Positions 21,180 through 33,143 of a DNA stretch of 64,000 bases are shown piece after piece. The first letter of the stretch is position 1. The number at the start of each line of letters is the position of its first letter. The notes under the pieces are model-generated. The model had not been told where the DNA came from. It worked only from the letters and a program-made list of their open reading frames with translations, and made no database searches. Origin of the DNA: Tolypocladium sp. Sup5 PDA-1 (Eukaryota; Ascomycota; Sordariomycetes; Hypocreales; Ophiocordycipitaceae); the NCBI GenBank assembly GCA_000750105.3, contig JPHH03000044.1, forward strand, positions 186,001-250,000, written 5' to 3'. A program made the translations under genes and the position numbers.

Positions 21180-21988
21180 CTATCGCCTCGGAGCCCTCTC
21201 TGACGCAGGGAGCTGTCGCCCGTCCGTGTCTCGCATGACCTTCTTCCCCTTTCCGCTGCCTCCCCTCCGCCGCTCCTCCTCGCTGTCCCATTCGGCCTCG
21301 TCGCTGTGTGCACCGTCCGAGAGGAAGTGCGGGCGGGACTGACCAAGCATGCGCGACTGTTCGTCTGCATGCTCTTCGTCATCATCGAGGAGTTCGCCGT
21401 CGGCCGTGTCGTACTCGGGAGGCTCTATCCAGTCTCGAGGCACCACGCAGGGTAGCGCAACGCCGATGCTGGCGGCCCGGTTCAACCAGCCCGGCCCCGG
21501 CGTGCCCGTGAGCTTCTGGCAGAGATATGATGTGAAGTGGTTGCAGTTCCTGGTGAGGAGGTTGTACGACGTGCCGATGAACTCGTCAGAGGCCGCGCGG
21601 AGGGTGGAATCGATTTCTTCCTGCGAGGCGAGGGTGAAGCCGTGGAGGATCTCGCAGCGAAAGGTGCCGCCGGGGGGTTCAGTCCTGGGCTTGGTCCAGT
21701 ATACGCCCGTCACGCCACGCTTGTCGTGCCCGCCGTAAGCGTACTCTCGACCGTTGATAACGACGCCAGAGTGGAGCAACGAAGCGCCGACTGTCCACAG
21801 GACCGAGGAGATTCTACCGGGCTATCAATGGGAACGAGAAGTGAGCAGGTTGATCCTCGACGGTTGGATCCTGGGGCGCAGCGACTTACTGGGAGGAGGT
21901 CGTAGACGTGTATTGTGATCTCGGTCTTTTGTAGCGACAACGTCGACCTGTGCCTGTTGGACGACTGCCTCGTGTCGCGAGTCGGCAT
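21180..21988 (-). CDS. PPPDE (DeSI-type) thiol peptidase
   Basis: Two exons (21988-21890, 21821-21180), 68-bp intron; 246 aa. The PPPDE fold is a permuted papain-like cysteine protease that removes SUMO or ubiquitin in characterised members (DeSI-1/2). Visible motifs are IHVYDLLP at the exon junction, the catalytic-histidine block LLHSGVVINGREYAYGGH, and the catalytic-cysteine block YNLLTRNCNHFTSYLCQKLTG, in the His-before-Cys order of the family. The C-terminal third is acidic and then Arg/Lys-rich and looks disordered. Without splicing, the frame beginning at the ATG would lose the whole catalytic domain. Substrate unknown. Divergent from OLA1. Confidence 0.9.
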
Positions 21989-22833
21989 GGCGAAGGACGG
22001 AGGGGCGATTGACGCTTCGCGATGGTGCCTCTAGGCGTTGTCTCACTGTGGTATGCGTACGCGGGAATCGATGTCTCAAGTCTCGTTCAACGAGCAAGCT
22101 TGATGCCGCAGAGGAAGAGGCGAGGTTGCATTGATGAAGTAGTGTATGGTACAAAGGAACGGGTGGGATAGATTGGAGAGCAACAGGCCGGGCAGTCTGT
22201 TTCTTTTTTCGATGCAAGCCCAGAGTCGTGAAAGCGGCTGTCAACGGAGAGGAGTATGCAAGGCATGGAAGTAGCTCATTCAGCCGCCTCTGGAGCAGCC
22301 AACAATCAATGGATGCATGCTGCTTGGCTGGATTGGGTTCGCGCTTCAGCCTTCATCACTGCAGCGTCAGCAGCGGATCCATCATCCTGGGATGACGTTT
22401 AACGTGCGGCGGGGAAATATGCCTCCGCCTCCGGGTCGAGCATTGCCCTGCCAGCCCAACTCCCCCACTCGCAGCTGTGGTGGGGAGCATCAAATTTCGC
22501 TTCGTCCCCAATCTGCTGCCATTTTTCTTACTTCTCACACAAACTCTCGCCTCTCTCTTCTCTCTCTCTCCTTGCCTACGAAGGGCCTCGTCTGCCTCTT
22601 CTCCCTAACGGGCGCTTCTCGCATTGTCCAATCCCTACAAGCGACGGCTGAGGCTGGCAGCAGCCAATTCCCTCACCACGACGTCCGTCGCCGTCTCTCC
22701 CTTCCCCTTCGCTTCTTTCACCCACGCCTTTCTCCCCCGCGCAGCCCGGTCTGCAGCTCCTGGACAAGCTTCAGCCGTTTGGCGCATCTTTCCATATACC
22801 CCGTGCCGGCACTACGCGAAGTCGCGAAGCAAG
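21989..22833. other. Divergent promoter: PPPDE gene / OLA1
   Basis: No gene is seen. A CT-rich tract at about 22545-22580 and a further pyrimidine-rich stretch to 22745 mark the likely OLA1 core promoter and 5' UTR. The frame of OLA1 is open upstream to 22624, but the ATG at 22834 matches the family start. Confidence 0.5.
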
Positions 22834-24341
22834 ATGCCTCCCAAGAAGGCCGTTCAGGAAGAGAAGATTCCGCTGGGCAGGCCCGGGAACAGCCTGAAGA
22901 GTGGCATTGTGAGTTTTCATCAGGCAAACAATCCAAGTGCGACTTGCTGACCCAGACCGCAGGTCGGCCTTGCAAACGTTGGCAAATCCACGCTGTTCCA
23001 GGCCATCACAAAATGCTCCCTTGGCAACCCAGCTGTATGATGCCTGCCCCCTTGTCGCTCGCCGTTCATCCGGGGTGCTGACAGCTTGAAAGAACTTCCC
23101 CTATGCCACCATTGAGCCCGAAGAGGCCCGTGTCATTGTCCCCGATGACCGGTTCGACTGGCTCGTGGAGAAGTACAAGCCCAAGTCGGTGGTTCCTGCC
23201 AACCTGACAGTCTATGACATTGCTGGCTTGACACGCGGTTCTTCCACCGGCGCCGGTCTTGGCAACGCCTTCTTGTCCCATATCCGCGCCGTAGATGCCA
23301 TCTTCCAGGTCGTGAGATGCTTCGACGACGCCGAGATCATCCACGTCGAGGGCGACGTGAACCCTACCCGGGATCTGGACATTATCAGTGAGGAGCTGAG
23401 ACTCAAGGACATTGAGTTTGTCGAGAAGGCTCTGGAGAACCAGAAGAAGAAGACCCGCATGGGTGGCCAAAGTCTGGAGCTCAAGAAGGCCAAGATCGAG
23501 CAGGAGATGATTGAGAAGATCCTCGCCTGGCTCCAGGACGGCAAGGACGTCCGAAAGGGCAACTGGACTCCCAAGGAGGTGAGACTTTTCTTCTCATTTC
23601 TTTTTTTTTCTCACTACCCTTTGCGTGATGACAAAAGGCCATTGGCCTGATCTAATCCCAGCTCTTCGAATGCCTCACCAATAACGCAGAGTGCATACTG
23701 AGATAAACTCCTACCTGACTGCAATATTTTTGCCATCTTTTATAACACTGCCATGCTTGTTAAGAAACCGCTGCTGACTCATGGTTCAGGTCGAGGTCAT
23801 CAACCCTCTCTTCCTCCTGACGGCCAAGCCCGTCGTCTACTTGGTCAATCTGTCGGAGAAGGACTTTATTCGCAAGAAGAACAAGCACTTGCCCAAGATT
23901 GCCGAGTGGATCAAGGAGAACTCCACTGGTGACCCGATCATTCCCATCTCCGTCTCGTTTGAGGAGCGTCTTACGCGCTTCGAGACGGAGGACGCTGCCA
24001 AGGAGGAGCAGAAAAGCGTTGGTGCCGAGTCGGCGCTGCCCAAGATCATCACCCAGATGCGCAAGACGCTGCAGCTGGGCAGCTTCTTCACGACGGGAGC
24101 CGACGAGGTCCGCCAATGGACCATTCGCGTGGGTACCAAGGCTCCTCAGGCTGCCGGTGTCATCCACACCGACTTTGAGAAGACGTTTATCCAGGCCATT
24201 GTGTTCAACTTTAACATGTTGAAGGAGCTGGGCGACGAGGCCGAGGTTAAGGCCAAGGGCAAGATGATGACCAAGGGCAAGGAGTATGTGGTAGAGGATG
24301 GAGATATTCTGCTCATCAAGGCCGGTGCGGCCAAGGGCTGA
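22834..24341 (+). CDS. OLA1: Obg-like ATPase OLA1 (YchF family)
   Basis: Four exons: 22834-22908, 22963-23034, 23093-23578, 23790-24341; 394 aa. A P-loop protein of the YchF group that hydrolyses ATP rather than GTP and associates with ribosomes and the proteasome. P-loop GLANVGKST at the start of exon 2; G3 DIAGLTRGSS; the NLSE motif in VYLVNLSEKDF replaces the usual NKxD and explains ATP preference; a coiled-coil middle segment; C-terminal TGS domain ending KEYVVEDGDILLIKAGAAKG. The N-terminus MPPKKAVQEEKIPLGRPG is the family start. Two of the introns are about 55 bp, whereas intron 3 (23579-23789) is 211 bp, unusually long for this window. Confidence 0.96.
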
Positions 24342-24767
24342 TGCTGGCATAATGTGTCTTGTTGGAGGAATGACATGACCGACGAATAAAAAAGTAAAAG
24401 TTTCAAGCACCTTGCCTTGCCCGTTCTCATGTTCGCGTGCTGTGCTGGTGCGCCCTTGATAATCTGCCAGCACAAGTTGTTAACGTCTTCGTACAAACCA
24501 AGTACATATGGCTCCAGTCTAGTCCGTACAGGCACAGCGGATTGTTTTACTTGTTTTTATTAAGCATATATACTTTGTACTATTGTGTTCATCTGATCAT
24601 GGCACGGCATATGACACCTCCCCCCAGAGACAAATAGAGATCTGTCGACGCCCATTGACATAGGAGAGTCTAGACATGATTCATTCCACATATCTCATAG
24701 CAGTCGTCACGATGTGTCCACGGCGGAAAGGGTCCAACGGACCAGCCGTTCCCTTGTGTCTGCTTGC
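24342..24767. other. Convergent intergenic region
   Basis: A/T-rich 3' flanks of OLA1 and of the unknown gene at 24768. No other feature was recognised. Confidence 0.5.
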
Positions 24768-26697
24768 TTAGACGCCGCCGTACTTGACGCCCCGCTTGCC
24801 CAGCTCCTTTCTGCCGATGGCGTCCTCGGGCCAGACCCAGCCGCGGCTGCGCTTGGCCTCGCGCTTCTCAGCCAGCTGGGGCTGGGGCATCCAGTTGTCG
24901 CGCGGCCGGGCCTTGCGGCGGGTGCCCTCGGCGGGCGCACCGATCTCGGCCTTCCAGGGGGCGTGGCCGGTGCCGCCGGCGGCGTCTCCGGCGAGCTGGC
25001 AGAGGCCCCAGAGGGCGAGGCACGCGGTCATGGGCGACGAGGACTCGTCGGTGCTGTTGCTGCTGCTGCTGCTGCTGCTGGAGGAGATGGCGTCGCCCTC
25101 GGGCCCGGAGACGGCGAGCTGGACGGAGGTGATGTCGAGGTCGCCGAAGTAGGGGGTTGAGTCGGCGCCGTTGCGGACGACGACGAGCTCGATCTCGGTG
25201 AGGATGAAGCCGTAGCGGCAGCCGTGCTCGCGCATGGCGTGGTGCAGGGCGGCGAGGCCGCGCAGGTACTCGACGCGCTTGATGTTGCCCTCGACACGCA
25301 TGCCCGTGTTGAAGCGGTCGAAGCTGCGGACGAGGCCGACGACACGCGCCGAGGGCTTGCCGCCGAACATGGCGGCCGCGGTGGACGACTCGCCGGCGGC
25401 GTTGGCGACGAACAAGAGGTCGTTGAAGCTGCCCGCCTTGGCCGCCTTGGCCGGGACGGAGAGCTGCAGCGGGCGGCCGGAGGAGATGGCCAGCGCGGCG
25501 TTGAGCTTGGGGAGGTAGTACGCGGCGTAGATGGCGTGCAGCGCGGCCTCGGTCTCCGGGTGGCGGGACGGCATGCCCGGCTGCGGGAGCACGGGGGCCG
25601 GGACGGGCGTGGTGAGCAGGGCGGAGGCGCCGGGGAGGGCGAGCACGGCGGCGGCGCTGAACGAGGTCCAGGCGCGGATGCTGCGGACGTCCCACCAGAA
25701 GTGCTTGACGTTGGGGTCGCGCAGGGGGAAGGAGATGGTGCGGACGAGCGAGGCGGCGGGGTTGGGCGCCGTGAGGAAGTTGATGAGCGTCGTGGACGGC
25801 GTGGACATGGGCATGGACGTCGTCTCGTCGGGGGAAGAAGCCAGGCTCAGGGGTGAGGGCGCTCGGGGCGCGTAGGACGAATAGGCAAAGTCGGACTGGG
25901 TGCTCGGCGCCGTCGAGGCCGAGACAAAGGGCATCTGGCGGTACGTCGGGTAGCCGAACTTGTCGACGGTGGCGGCGTCGAGACTACCGCATGTCGAGGC
26001 GCGGCGGGACGGCAGGCCATCGGGCATCATCATCTCGGGCTCCGCGGAGAAGCTGTCGTGGGCGAAGCTCACGGGCGAGCACAGCAGCGGAGCAGGAGCA
26101 GCGGCGTTGGAGACGGCACGCAGGTCCTCCATGGAGTGGCCGGTAAAGGACGACATGTGAGCGTAGGCCATGCTGCTGAGCGTCTCGGGGTTGGTGTAGC
26201 TGCGGGCATGGCTGGCGCGAAAGGGCCGCGAGGCAGCTGCCGGAGGCGGCGTGGAGTGCGTCTTCTTGACCCGGCGCAGGCCGGCGGCGGCGGCGGCGGC
26301 GGAAACCTGCGAGAGGTCGATGTTCTGGTCCTGGGAGCGGATCTTGGGCAGCAAGAGGGGGCCGTGATGGCGCACGGGGGGGCTGGCGCGGGGCGGCGTG
26401 GTGAGGCGGGTGCAGACCGAGTCGGGCGTGGACTCGACCGTCGACACGGCCGAGTACACGGAGGAGGCCTTGGAGGAGGAGCGGACGTGGCGGCGGCGGC
26501 TGTGGTACGGGATGTCGAGGAGGGACGGGTCAAAGGAAAAGGTGCCGTCCATGGCGAAGCCGTAGGCGGGGGGTGGAGGAGTCGTGGGCGAGGGAAAGGT
26601 AAAGTCGAAGGCGACGTCGGCTTCCAGACTGAGACGCAGAGTCAGTGGCCGAGTTCAAGCATGCCGGGAGGATGGACACCGGGACTCACGCAGACAT
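24768..26697 (-). CDS. Fungal protein of unknown function with poly-Ser and poly-Ala tracts
   Basis: Two exons: an 8-nt first coding exon (26697-26690, ATG TCT GC) and 26628-24768, separated by a 61-bp intron; 622 aa. The splice gives the start MSALEADVAFDFTFPSP. The first 260 residues are Ser/Thr/Pro/Ala-rich and probably disordered, with a 7-Ala tract from a GCC/GGC repeat. The second half is globular: VKHFWWDVRSIRAWTSFS, a FNDLLFVANAAGE segment, VGLVRSFDRFNTGMRVEGN, HGCRYGFILTEIELVVVRNG, then a poly-Ser run and a basic C-terminus with conserved Trp residues. No signal peptide or membrane helix. I recognise it only as a conserved ascomycete hypothetical. An alternative start without the small exon is ATG 26552. 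Confidence 0.8.
25058..25080. repeat. Trinucleotide (TGC)n tract in coding sequence
   Basis: A near-perfect TGC repeat that encodes, on the minus strand, the poly-Ser run of the unknown protein at 24768-26697. Confidence 0.85.
26282..26302. repeat. Trinucleotide (CGG)n tract in coding sequence
   Basis: Encodes the poly-Ala run near residue 115 of the same unknown protein on the minus strand. Confidence 0.8.
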
Positions 26698-26969
26698 GGT
26701 TGCGGTGAAGCGGTATTAGCGGGTACTGATTAGACGACGCGGAGGCCAGCTCCAGCGAGAACAAGTGAATTATGGCGATGAGTGAGCGTGCAAGTCGGAG
26801 AAGCAAGGGTCTTTCCAGAAGACTGTTGGTTCCCTCGAGATGGAGCAAGCAGCAGCAGGCTATGCGGCCAGCCGGTCTATGCGAGCAAGGTATAGAGAGC
26901 GTGGCGGATGGTATTATCAACAAGCGGAACCGGAATATGTGTAAATGGGGGGACAGGCCGCCTGGAGGG

Positions 26970-26986
26970 GAGAGAGAGAGAGAGAG
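26970..26986. repeat. (GA)n microsatellite
   Basis: An uninterrupted GA dinucleotide run of about eight units, in non-coding DNA. Confidence 0.85.
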
Positions 26987-28640
26987 CGCGGCAGGACACG
27001 GAATGATTGGAAACGACGAGACCGAAACGAGGACGCGGACGAGGCCGCCTTCTTATCCTCGCTCGCCATGGATCAGCGACGACGAGTCCCCTTGGGCCTT
27101 GCATGGCCCCGGCCCCAGATGACGGGCCCCATGGCCGGCTGGCGGAGGAATGCCGTTTCTGAAACGCGGGCCTCTCTCGCCAGTGGGAAGCGAAGAGAAG
27201 AGGCAGAAAAGCCACGCTTCTCTCGCAGCAGCGCGTACCCGCGACGTGGGCGGCCGAGGGAGATTGGCAGCAGCGCCGTGTAAGTCGAGATGTGGTTCGA
27301 CGGACGGCCGTGGTGGGGGTACGTACTCCGTACCCCGTCCACCGCCATGGGGGCGTTCTGGGGGCGGCCGGGTTGCTGCGGGCGCGGGCCCCGTGAGTGG
27401 CCAGCGTCTAAGTGACTCATTTTTAGATGCAGCCGCTCGCTGCTCACTGGCTGCTGCGACGGGCTTCTGGAGTCGACGCGGCTCTGTTCGCGTGTCGTTG
27501 CGGACAAGCTCGTTGCGGTCGGCGAGCGAGGAGCGCGTGTTGGTCGTCGTCGAGACGTGGCCTGTGACTTGCACGCAACTCCATACATCTCGCGTGCCTC
27601 AGTTTCGCGACCGCACCTGGCTTTGGCTCTTCCAGCCCCGGCACAGGAGCAGAGCGCACTCGGCCTTCACCGCGAACTTTGCCCGTCCCGTCCTCGTCGC
27701 GCCGCGCGTGCCGCCGCTGCTACGTCGCACCGCCGCGGTGGCAGCTGGGCCCTTCTATTTTCGCTTCCCGCCCGGCGCCTACGCCGCCTGCCGCCGCCCG
27801 CAAGCAAGGACTATTATGCGCGAGGGAAATGGGAGCGGGATTCTCTCTCCACTGTTGAGGGCGTGAGGCCCGGGCAGGCCTGCTGGTCGAGGGCGGCCCA
27901 ATGGTCGGTCGGTCGTACGAAAGTCGCCTCGGCGGCTACGGGCTGGCGCTTACCGCAGACGATGCTCTGTATGGTTCGAGGTACGGAGTAGAGGGCTGAT
28001 ATAAGTCGATGGGCCCCGAGCGCAGTTATCGTCGCACCAGCCTCGCCTTGGTCGTCAACCGCCCGTCGGCAGCGGTTACGGAGATGAGAGTCTCAAGCAA
28101 AAGGCCGCGTGCACAGCCACTACCAGACGGGCAGCCAGCGACAGAGCAGAGAAGGCTGGAAGACACCGAGAGCAGCGCAGACGGGCGCGTAGGCCTCGTC
28201 GGAGCCTGATTGGCTGATCGCCACGCGCTCTTCCTCCAGGCGACGCGCCGCAGCGGGACGAATCGAATGGCGTCTGCCGTCGTCGTCCGTCGTGATGCCC
28301 GCCATCTCCACCAATCGGGCCCCTGCGAACCAGGATGCGCCAGCTCCGGCCGTTCGACTGGCTCTCGCTGCTCCGCGACGTTTCGTTTCATCCCGACCCG
28401 GCTGCTCGCGGGCTCGTTGGACCCTTGTTTCTCGTCGTTGTTTCTCGTCGTGCGCACTTGTTCCGTCGGTTTGTTTCGAAAACCCTTGCTGGCAACGGCC
28501 GTCTCTTTCAGGCAAGTCAGCCACGTTGCCCGTAGACTGCAGATGCAAGTACGAAGTAAGTAAGTTAGCTGTACGCATGAACCCGTCAAGAATCGGTGTT
28601 CACGCCCGTCTGTCCCTCGTCCAGCCTTCATCGGGCAACA

Positions 28641-28658
28641 ATACATACATACATACAT
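28641..28658. repeat. (ATAC)n microsatellite
   Basis: About four and a half units of ATAC in non-coding DNA. Confidence 0.85.
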
Positions 28659-29056
28659 GCCCGGCAAGTATAAATGTGTACATTAACTGGGAGCCGGATT
28701 CGGCCGGGTCCTGTCCCGGCCATCCATCCCATCTATAGCAATAGACATGAACTTGCAAACCATCGCTCGCCCTGCAGCGCCGAGGGACCCCAAACGTGAC
28801 AAGAAAGAAAAGGGAAAACGGCCCAGGCTGAATGCGATGGGCGGTCCCGGACGCCTGGTTCCCGCGGTTTGGTGTCGCGGACCAACACGTCTTCCACCTT
28901 CTGTGCGGAGCAGGCGACCCGTCCTCGTGCATCCAACGTGCAGCAGATCGTCTTGGTCCATCCCACAAGTCGCCTCTGCTCCAGCAGTTCTCGCGGTCCT
29001 GTCCACCAAACCACCAACCACCGCGTGTCGTCGCATTGGACATGACACGCGAGACT

Positions 29057-32000
29057 TCACACCACCGCGCCGCTTCCATTCGCCTCAGCCGTCGGCGTCG
29101 GCTCGGCCATTTCCCCATTCTGCTCTGGCGACGACGGCACGTCTGGTTGTCTCGACCGTCTCCTCGTGTCCGCGCCCGGCCCCGTTTCCAGGGCCTCGAC
29201 TTTCCTGAGCGCTCGCATCATCCCGTCCAGCCTCATCCGCTCTTGGACCACCATCCCCCGTGCAAACTCGCGGATCGCGCGCCTGCCCATCTTCTCGTGC
29301 ATGTCTTGCCAGCCTGCGAGCTCCGCGGCCACCGTCTGCTGCGTGTACCGCAGTTCTCGGGACAGATGCTCCGCCTCTTGACGCGACTTTCGTGCCCGCT
29401 GCTCCTTGCCGTCTTGCATCCGCTGTCTCGTCTCGTCCAGCAAGCCCAGCGGCCATCGCGACGATCGCCCCACCGAGTTCTCGTTTCTGTCTGCCTCCCT
29501 TTTGGCTGCCGTGATCTGACTGATCAGGGTGGCCGGTCGGGACAGCGACGAGAGCATCGCCTGCACGGTGGACTGCACCGCCAGCAGCGTCGTGTGCAGC
29601 ATCGCTTGCGGACTTGACTGCGTCGGCGCCATGGCCCTGACGTAGGCTTCGAGGGCACGAACGTGCGACCCAGGAATATACTCGACCGCCGCGACTTGCC
29701 TGTGGAGCAGCACCATGGCGTCGAACAGATCTATACAACCGATGTCAGCGTTCATGGCCCCATTTACCCAGCCCCTGTTTCTCTTTCATACAATACTTAC
29801 CAGATACTTTGAGCCCGACGCCGTTGGCTCTCCTCGTCACGCTCTTTGTCGAGTAGCTGACACTCCGCACCATCTCTCTGGCGTGGTTGACAAACTGTTC
29901 CACCTCTCTCACGTCCTCCACCGGCTCGTAGTCCTCCTTGATCTTTTCCACTCTCGTCTCCACCTTGAGCTTGGTCCGCTGCTCCATCGCGTCCAGCTGC
30001 AGCTCCGGCACGAGGAAGAACTCCCAGAGCATCTCGTGCGTAGCGAGGCTCGGGTGGTTCAGCATGATGCGCAGGAACCAGTCCGTCTTGGCCTGGATGT
30101 CGCGCAGAATCGCGCGCGACGGCTTCGTGGGTAGCTGGAACGGCGACCGCGTGTCCGCCATGGACGGTATCCACGAAGCTGGGTGCTCCTCGGCCAGGAG
30201 ACGGGCAAGCTGCTCAAACTCGGTCAACGAGCGCCGGCTCGTCGTCACCGTGTAGCTGTCGTGGTCCGTCGGTGCCGCAGACTTGAGCACGAGCCGCACA
30301 CTCCCGTCTTCCACGAAAAAAGCCCGGACAACGCCGGTGATGCGTCCGTCTCGTCCCGCCGGCATGCTAAACAAGCCCAGATCGTCAATCTTGTTCCGCA
30401 CGTCGTCGTCCTTGGCCAGCTCGACCGCCGTGAGCCCTCGCATTTCTCTCGCCGATACGTCCACGCGAGGGTCGGCGAAGAGGCATCTCACCATGTCATA
30501 TCGCCCGTACTTGCTCGCCACCATTAGCGCCGTGAACCGCTTTTCGTTCGTCGCGTTGACGTCCACGTCGCAGTAGTGCAGGATCCTCATGGCCAGCCTC
30601 GGGTCGTTGATGATGTGCAGCAGCGTGTTCCCCTTGCCGTCGACGTGTTCGTCAATGTGCAGCGGCTGCCCGTCGTCCTGCGCCTCTCGTGCGACTCGCA
30701 GCCCGGTTTCGACCATGCCGTAGTAGTCGGCGTGGTCGTAGGATCGGCACAGCGCAAACAGTGGCGTCTGGCCATTCTTATCTCGCTGCCGCCATGGTAT
30801 TAAGCGGCCGATCCGGTTGATCAAGGACGGCGCGTGGAAGAGGTAGTGGCCGATGCTGCGGCCCCAGATGTCCTGTTGGCAGAGGTACTGCGCAAGCTGG
30901 TCGCGGGTGGCCAGGGAGCTGACGTGGTCCAGGATCAGGTCAATCAGCTCAGCATGGCCCATTTGAATCGCAGCCCCAAGCAGCGTCGTGTCCTCGTTGT
31001 TCATGTCTTCCAAGATGACCTCGAGTGGATAATATCCTGGGAGGGTCAGGAGGTACCTGAGGGGCTCTGGCTGCTCGTTTTGGACCGCCATCATGAGCAC
31101 CGACTCGCCAAACGAGTCACTCGTCTGCGCCAGTCTCTCTACCGACACGTCGCCCTCGAGTGCGCTTCCGATGGTCCCGAGGCTCCCTGCGCGGGAGTGA
31201 AAGGAGATTTCGGATCCGCTCGACAGGCTCCTAGTGTCCATGGCTACCTTCTTGATCCTCTTCACCAGAGGAAAGTCTCCCACGCCATCGCCATTCGACT
31301 GAAAGGGGAAGACGTGGCTTAGGCCCGAGCCGTGCGAGAATCGATCCGAGATGCTTAATGCAAGGGAAGACTGCCTTGACGAGCCGTTGGCGAAGCTCCA
31401 GGTGAAGGACGGTCGCCGGCTCCCCCTCGAGGACTCGTGAGTGCGGCTTTCATCCTCGTCACGGTCCTCATCGTCGACGGCCGGCGCGCTCGGTTCCATG
31501 ATGTTCTTGAGGTCATTCATGTTCCCCGTTTTGGTTGCGTCCCATAATGCCTTGTTCCTCCTGCTCGCTCTCCGCAAGCCTGCCGAGTCCACGACAAGGT
31601 ACGAAAGCACGGCTTCGAATGTGCTCAGCGCGTACCCCATCTCGCCACTATCCACGTCGTCGACAAAGATAAAGTTGCGCACATAGATGAGTCTTGCCTG
31701 AAGATTCCGGACTTGTGACCGAATGACGACGTACAGCAGAAGCGAAACGAGTGTGTCGGCGTTGACAGTCATGACTGCCTTTTCAGAGGCCTGGTCCTCC
31801 CCGCTGCCCTGTGTCTTGGACATTTCGGTCAATTGCGACACCGCCTTCATGGTCGAGAGCAGGTTGTCCATCATTTCCCCAGGACTCCGTGCGGTGGTGA
31901 TCTTCTTGAACTCTTCGATGACCGGTCCGAGCTGGATGAGCAGATCGTGCTTGGCCCTCGAGCCGCCATCGATGGGGATGCCTAGTTGGGAGATGTCGAT

Positions 32001-33143
32001 AAAGTCCATCTGCCGTATCTTGGCCTCGAGCTCCAGGTCCTCGGGTCGTTTTATCCCGCTCAGCTTCGGGAACAGCAGGTGGTGGACATTTTCGGTGACG
32101 TAGCGTTCGATGAGCTTCTCGACAAGCGGCCCCGTCAAGTCGGTAGTGGCCCCCAGCAGAGACAGCTGCTGCTTGTCGACGCCTTGGAAGAGATCGATTG
32201 CGGCCGTGACAGCCGTCTCGAGCGAGGCTCTCATAACATCCTCGTCGTCTTCGGCGTAGAAGTTCTCCGTCACCGGGAGGCTATCGGGGCTTTCCCTGCC
32301 GTTCCGCGTGGGGAAGCTGTTTGACCGAGCCCTCTTCATCGCCGCTGCTATTGGGCCCTCGGGCTGCGGGTCGGGTATGCTCGAGGCGGACGGCGGAGGC
32401 GGCAGCGGCTTCTCAAAGACGGTCGTGAATTCGAGGAACAGCTTTTCGAGGCCGGGCTGCATCTGTCGCGCAATCATGGGAAAGTGGTTCAGCAGGTCGT
32501 GGAAGCTCTTGATGTCCTTTTTGCGCGGCACGGCCTGGTCCGCCGACTCGCCGTTGGGCGCCTTCTTGTGCTCCGCGGCCTTGATCTCCTTGACGCCGTG
32601 GATGAGAACCGCGGGCGCAATCTTGATCTCCTCCCAGGTGCCTACCAGGGGCTTCGATATAAAGTATAGCAGCCATTGCCGGGGCTCGAACACGTCGGGG
32701 TACCACGTGGCGTCGTTGAGGATCTGGGCTTGGGCGAGGGTCTTGAAGCCTGGAATGGAACTGTCAGCACGGGGGAAACTCAAGGGGAGCACAGGGCCGT
32801 TCGCACCTTTGTTGCTGTAGACAAACGAGTCCTTGATGACGACGCTCCTCCCGTTGAGCGTCGAGAACTGCTTCGCCTTGCCCCTCACCTCGCGCAGGTT
32901 CTGCCCTGCGTCCTTGCTCCCCGTAGAGGACGCGGCCGGGCTCGGGATGCGCAGGACATGGCTGCTCAGGAACTCCTCTGAGGCGATGACCTCGTGGGCG
33001 GAGGAGGCGCCGCTCTCGGTCTCACGGTGGGTGAGGAGCACATCCGTCAGGGGCACGAGCAGGATGTGGTGGTGGACGGGGGTGCACTGGGCGACGACGG
33101 AGCTCCTGAAGAAGGCGGCCAGGAAGGGGTTTAGCGGTTGCAT
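29057..33143 (-). CDS. VPS9-ankyrin-PX protein, predicted Rab5-type GEF
   Basis: Three exons: 33143-32807, 32749-29801, 29730-29057; introns of 57 and 70 bp; 1319 aa. Layout: an N-terminal region starting MQPLNPFLAAFFRSS; a VPS9 GEF domain (about residues 330-500, with VSLLLYVVIRSQVRNLQ); a Ser-rich linker; five or so ankyrin repeats (about 660-895, with GNTLLHIINDPRLAMRIL); a PX domain (about 920-1030, with SRRSLTEFEQLARLL and PFQLPTKPSR); and a helical C-terminus with a probable coiled coil encoded partly by the last exon. VPS9 domains activate Rab5-class GTPases, and PX domains bind phosphoinositides, so it should act on endosomes. The first intron is in frame and stop-free; removing it gives the family-like VYSNKGFKTLAQAQ. 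Similar in layout to animal VARP/ANKRD27, plus a PX domain. Confidence 0.9.

Larger units (their letters stand above)
26698..29056. other. Long intergenic region, no recognisable gene
   Basis: 2.36 kb between the start of the unknown gene and the 3' end of the VPS9-ankyrin-PX gene. Open frames exist on both strands (for example 27150-27866 +, 28026-28667 -), but they are compositionally odd and show no family motif. It holds a (GA)n tract at 26970-26986, an (ATAC)n tract at 28641-28658, and three copies of the 9-bp motif family at 27324, 27982 and 28550. Likely promoter and 5' UTR of the unknown gene plus spacer. Confidence 0.5.

Noticed and set aside
22624..22833. Upstream in-frame extension of OLA1
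   Set aside because: The family starts at MPPKK-like sequence; upstream residues read as leader.
27150..27866. 238-codon plus frame in the long intergenic region
   Set aside because: Arg/Gly/Pro/Ser-rich chance frame in GC-rich DNA; no motif or plausible start context.
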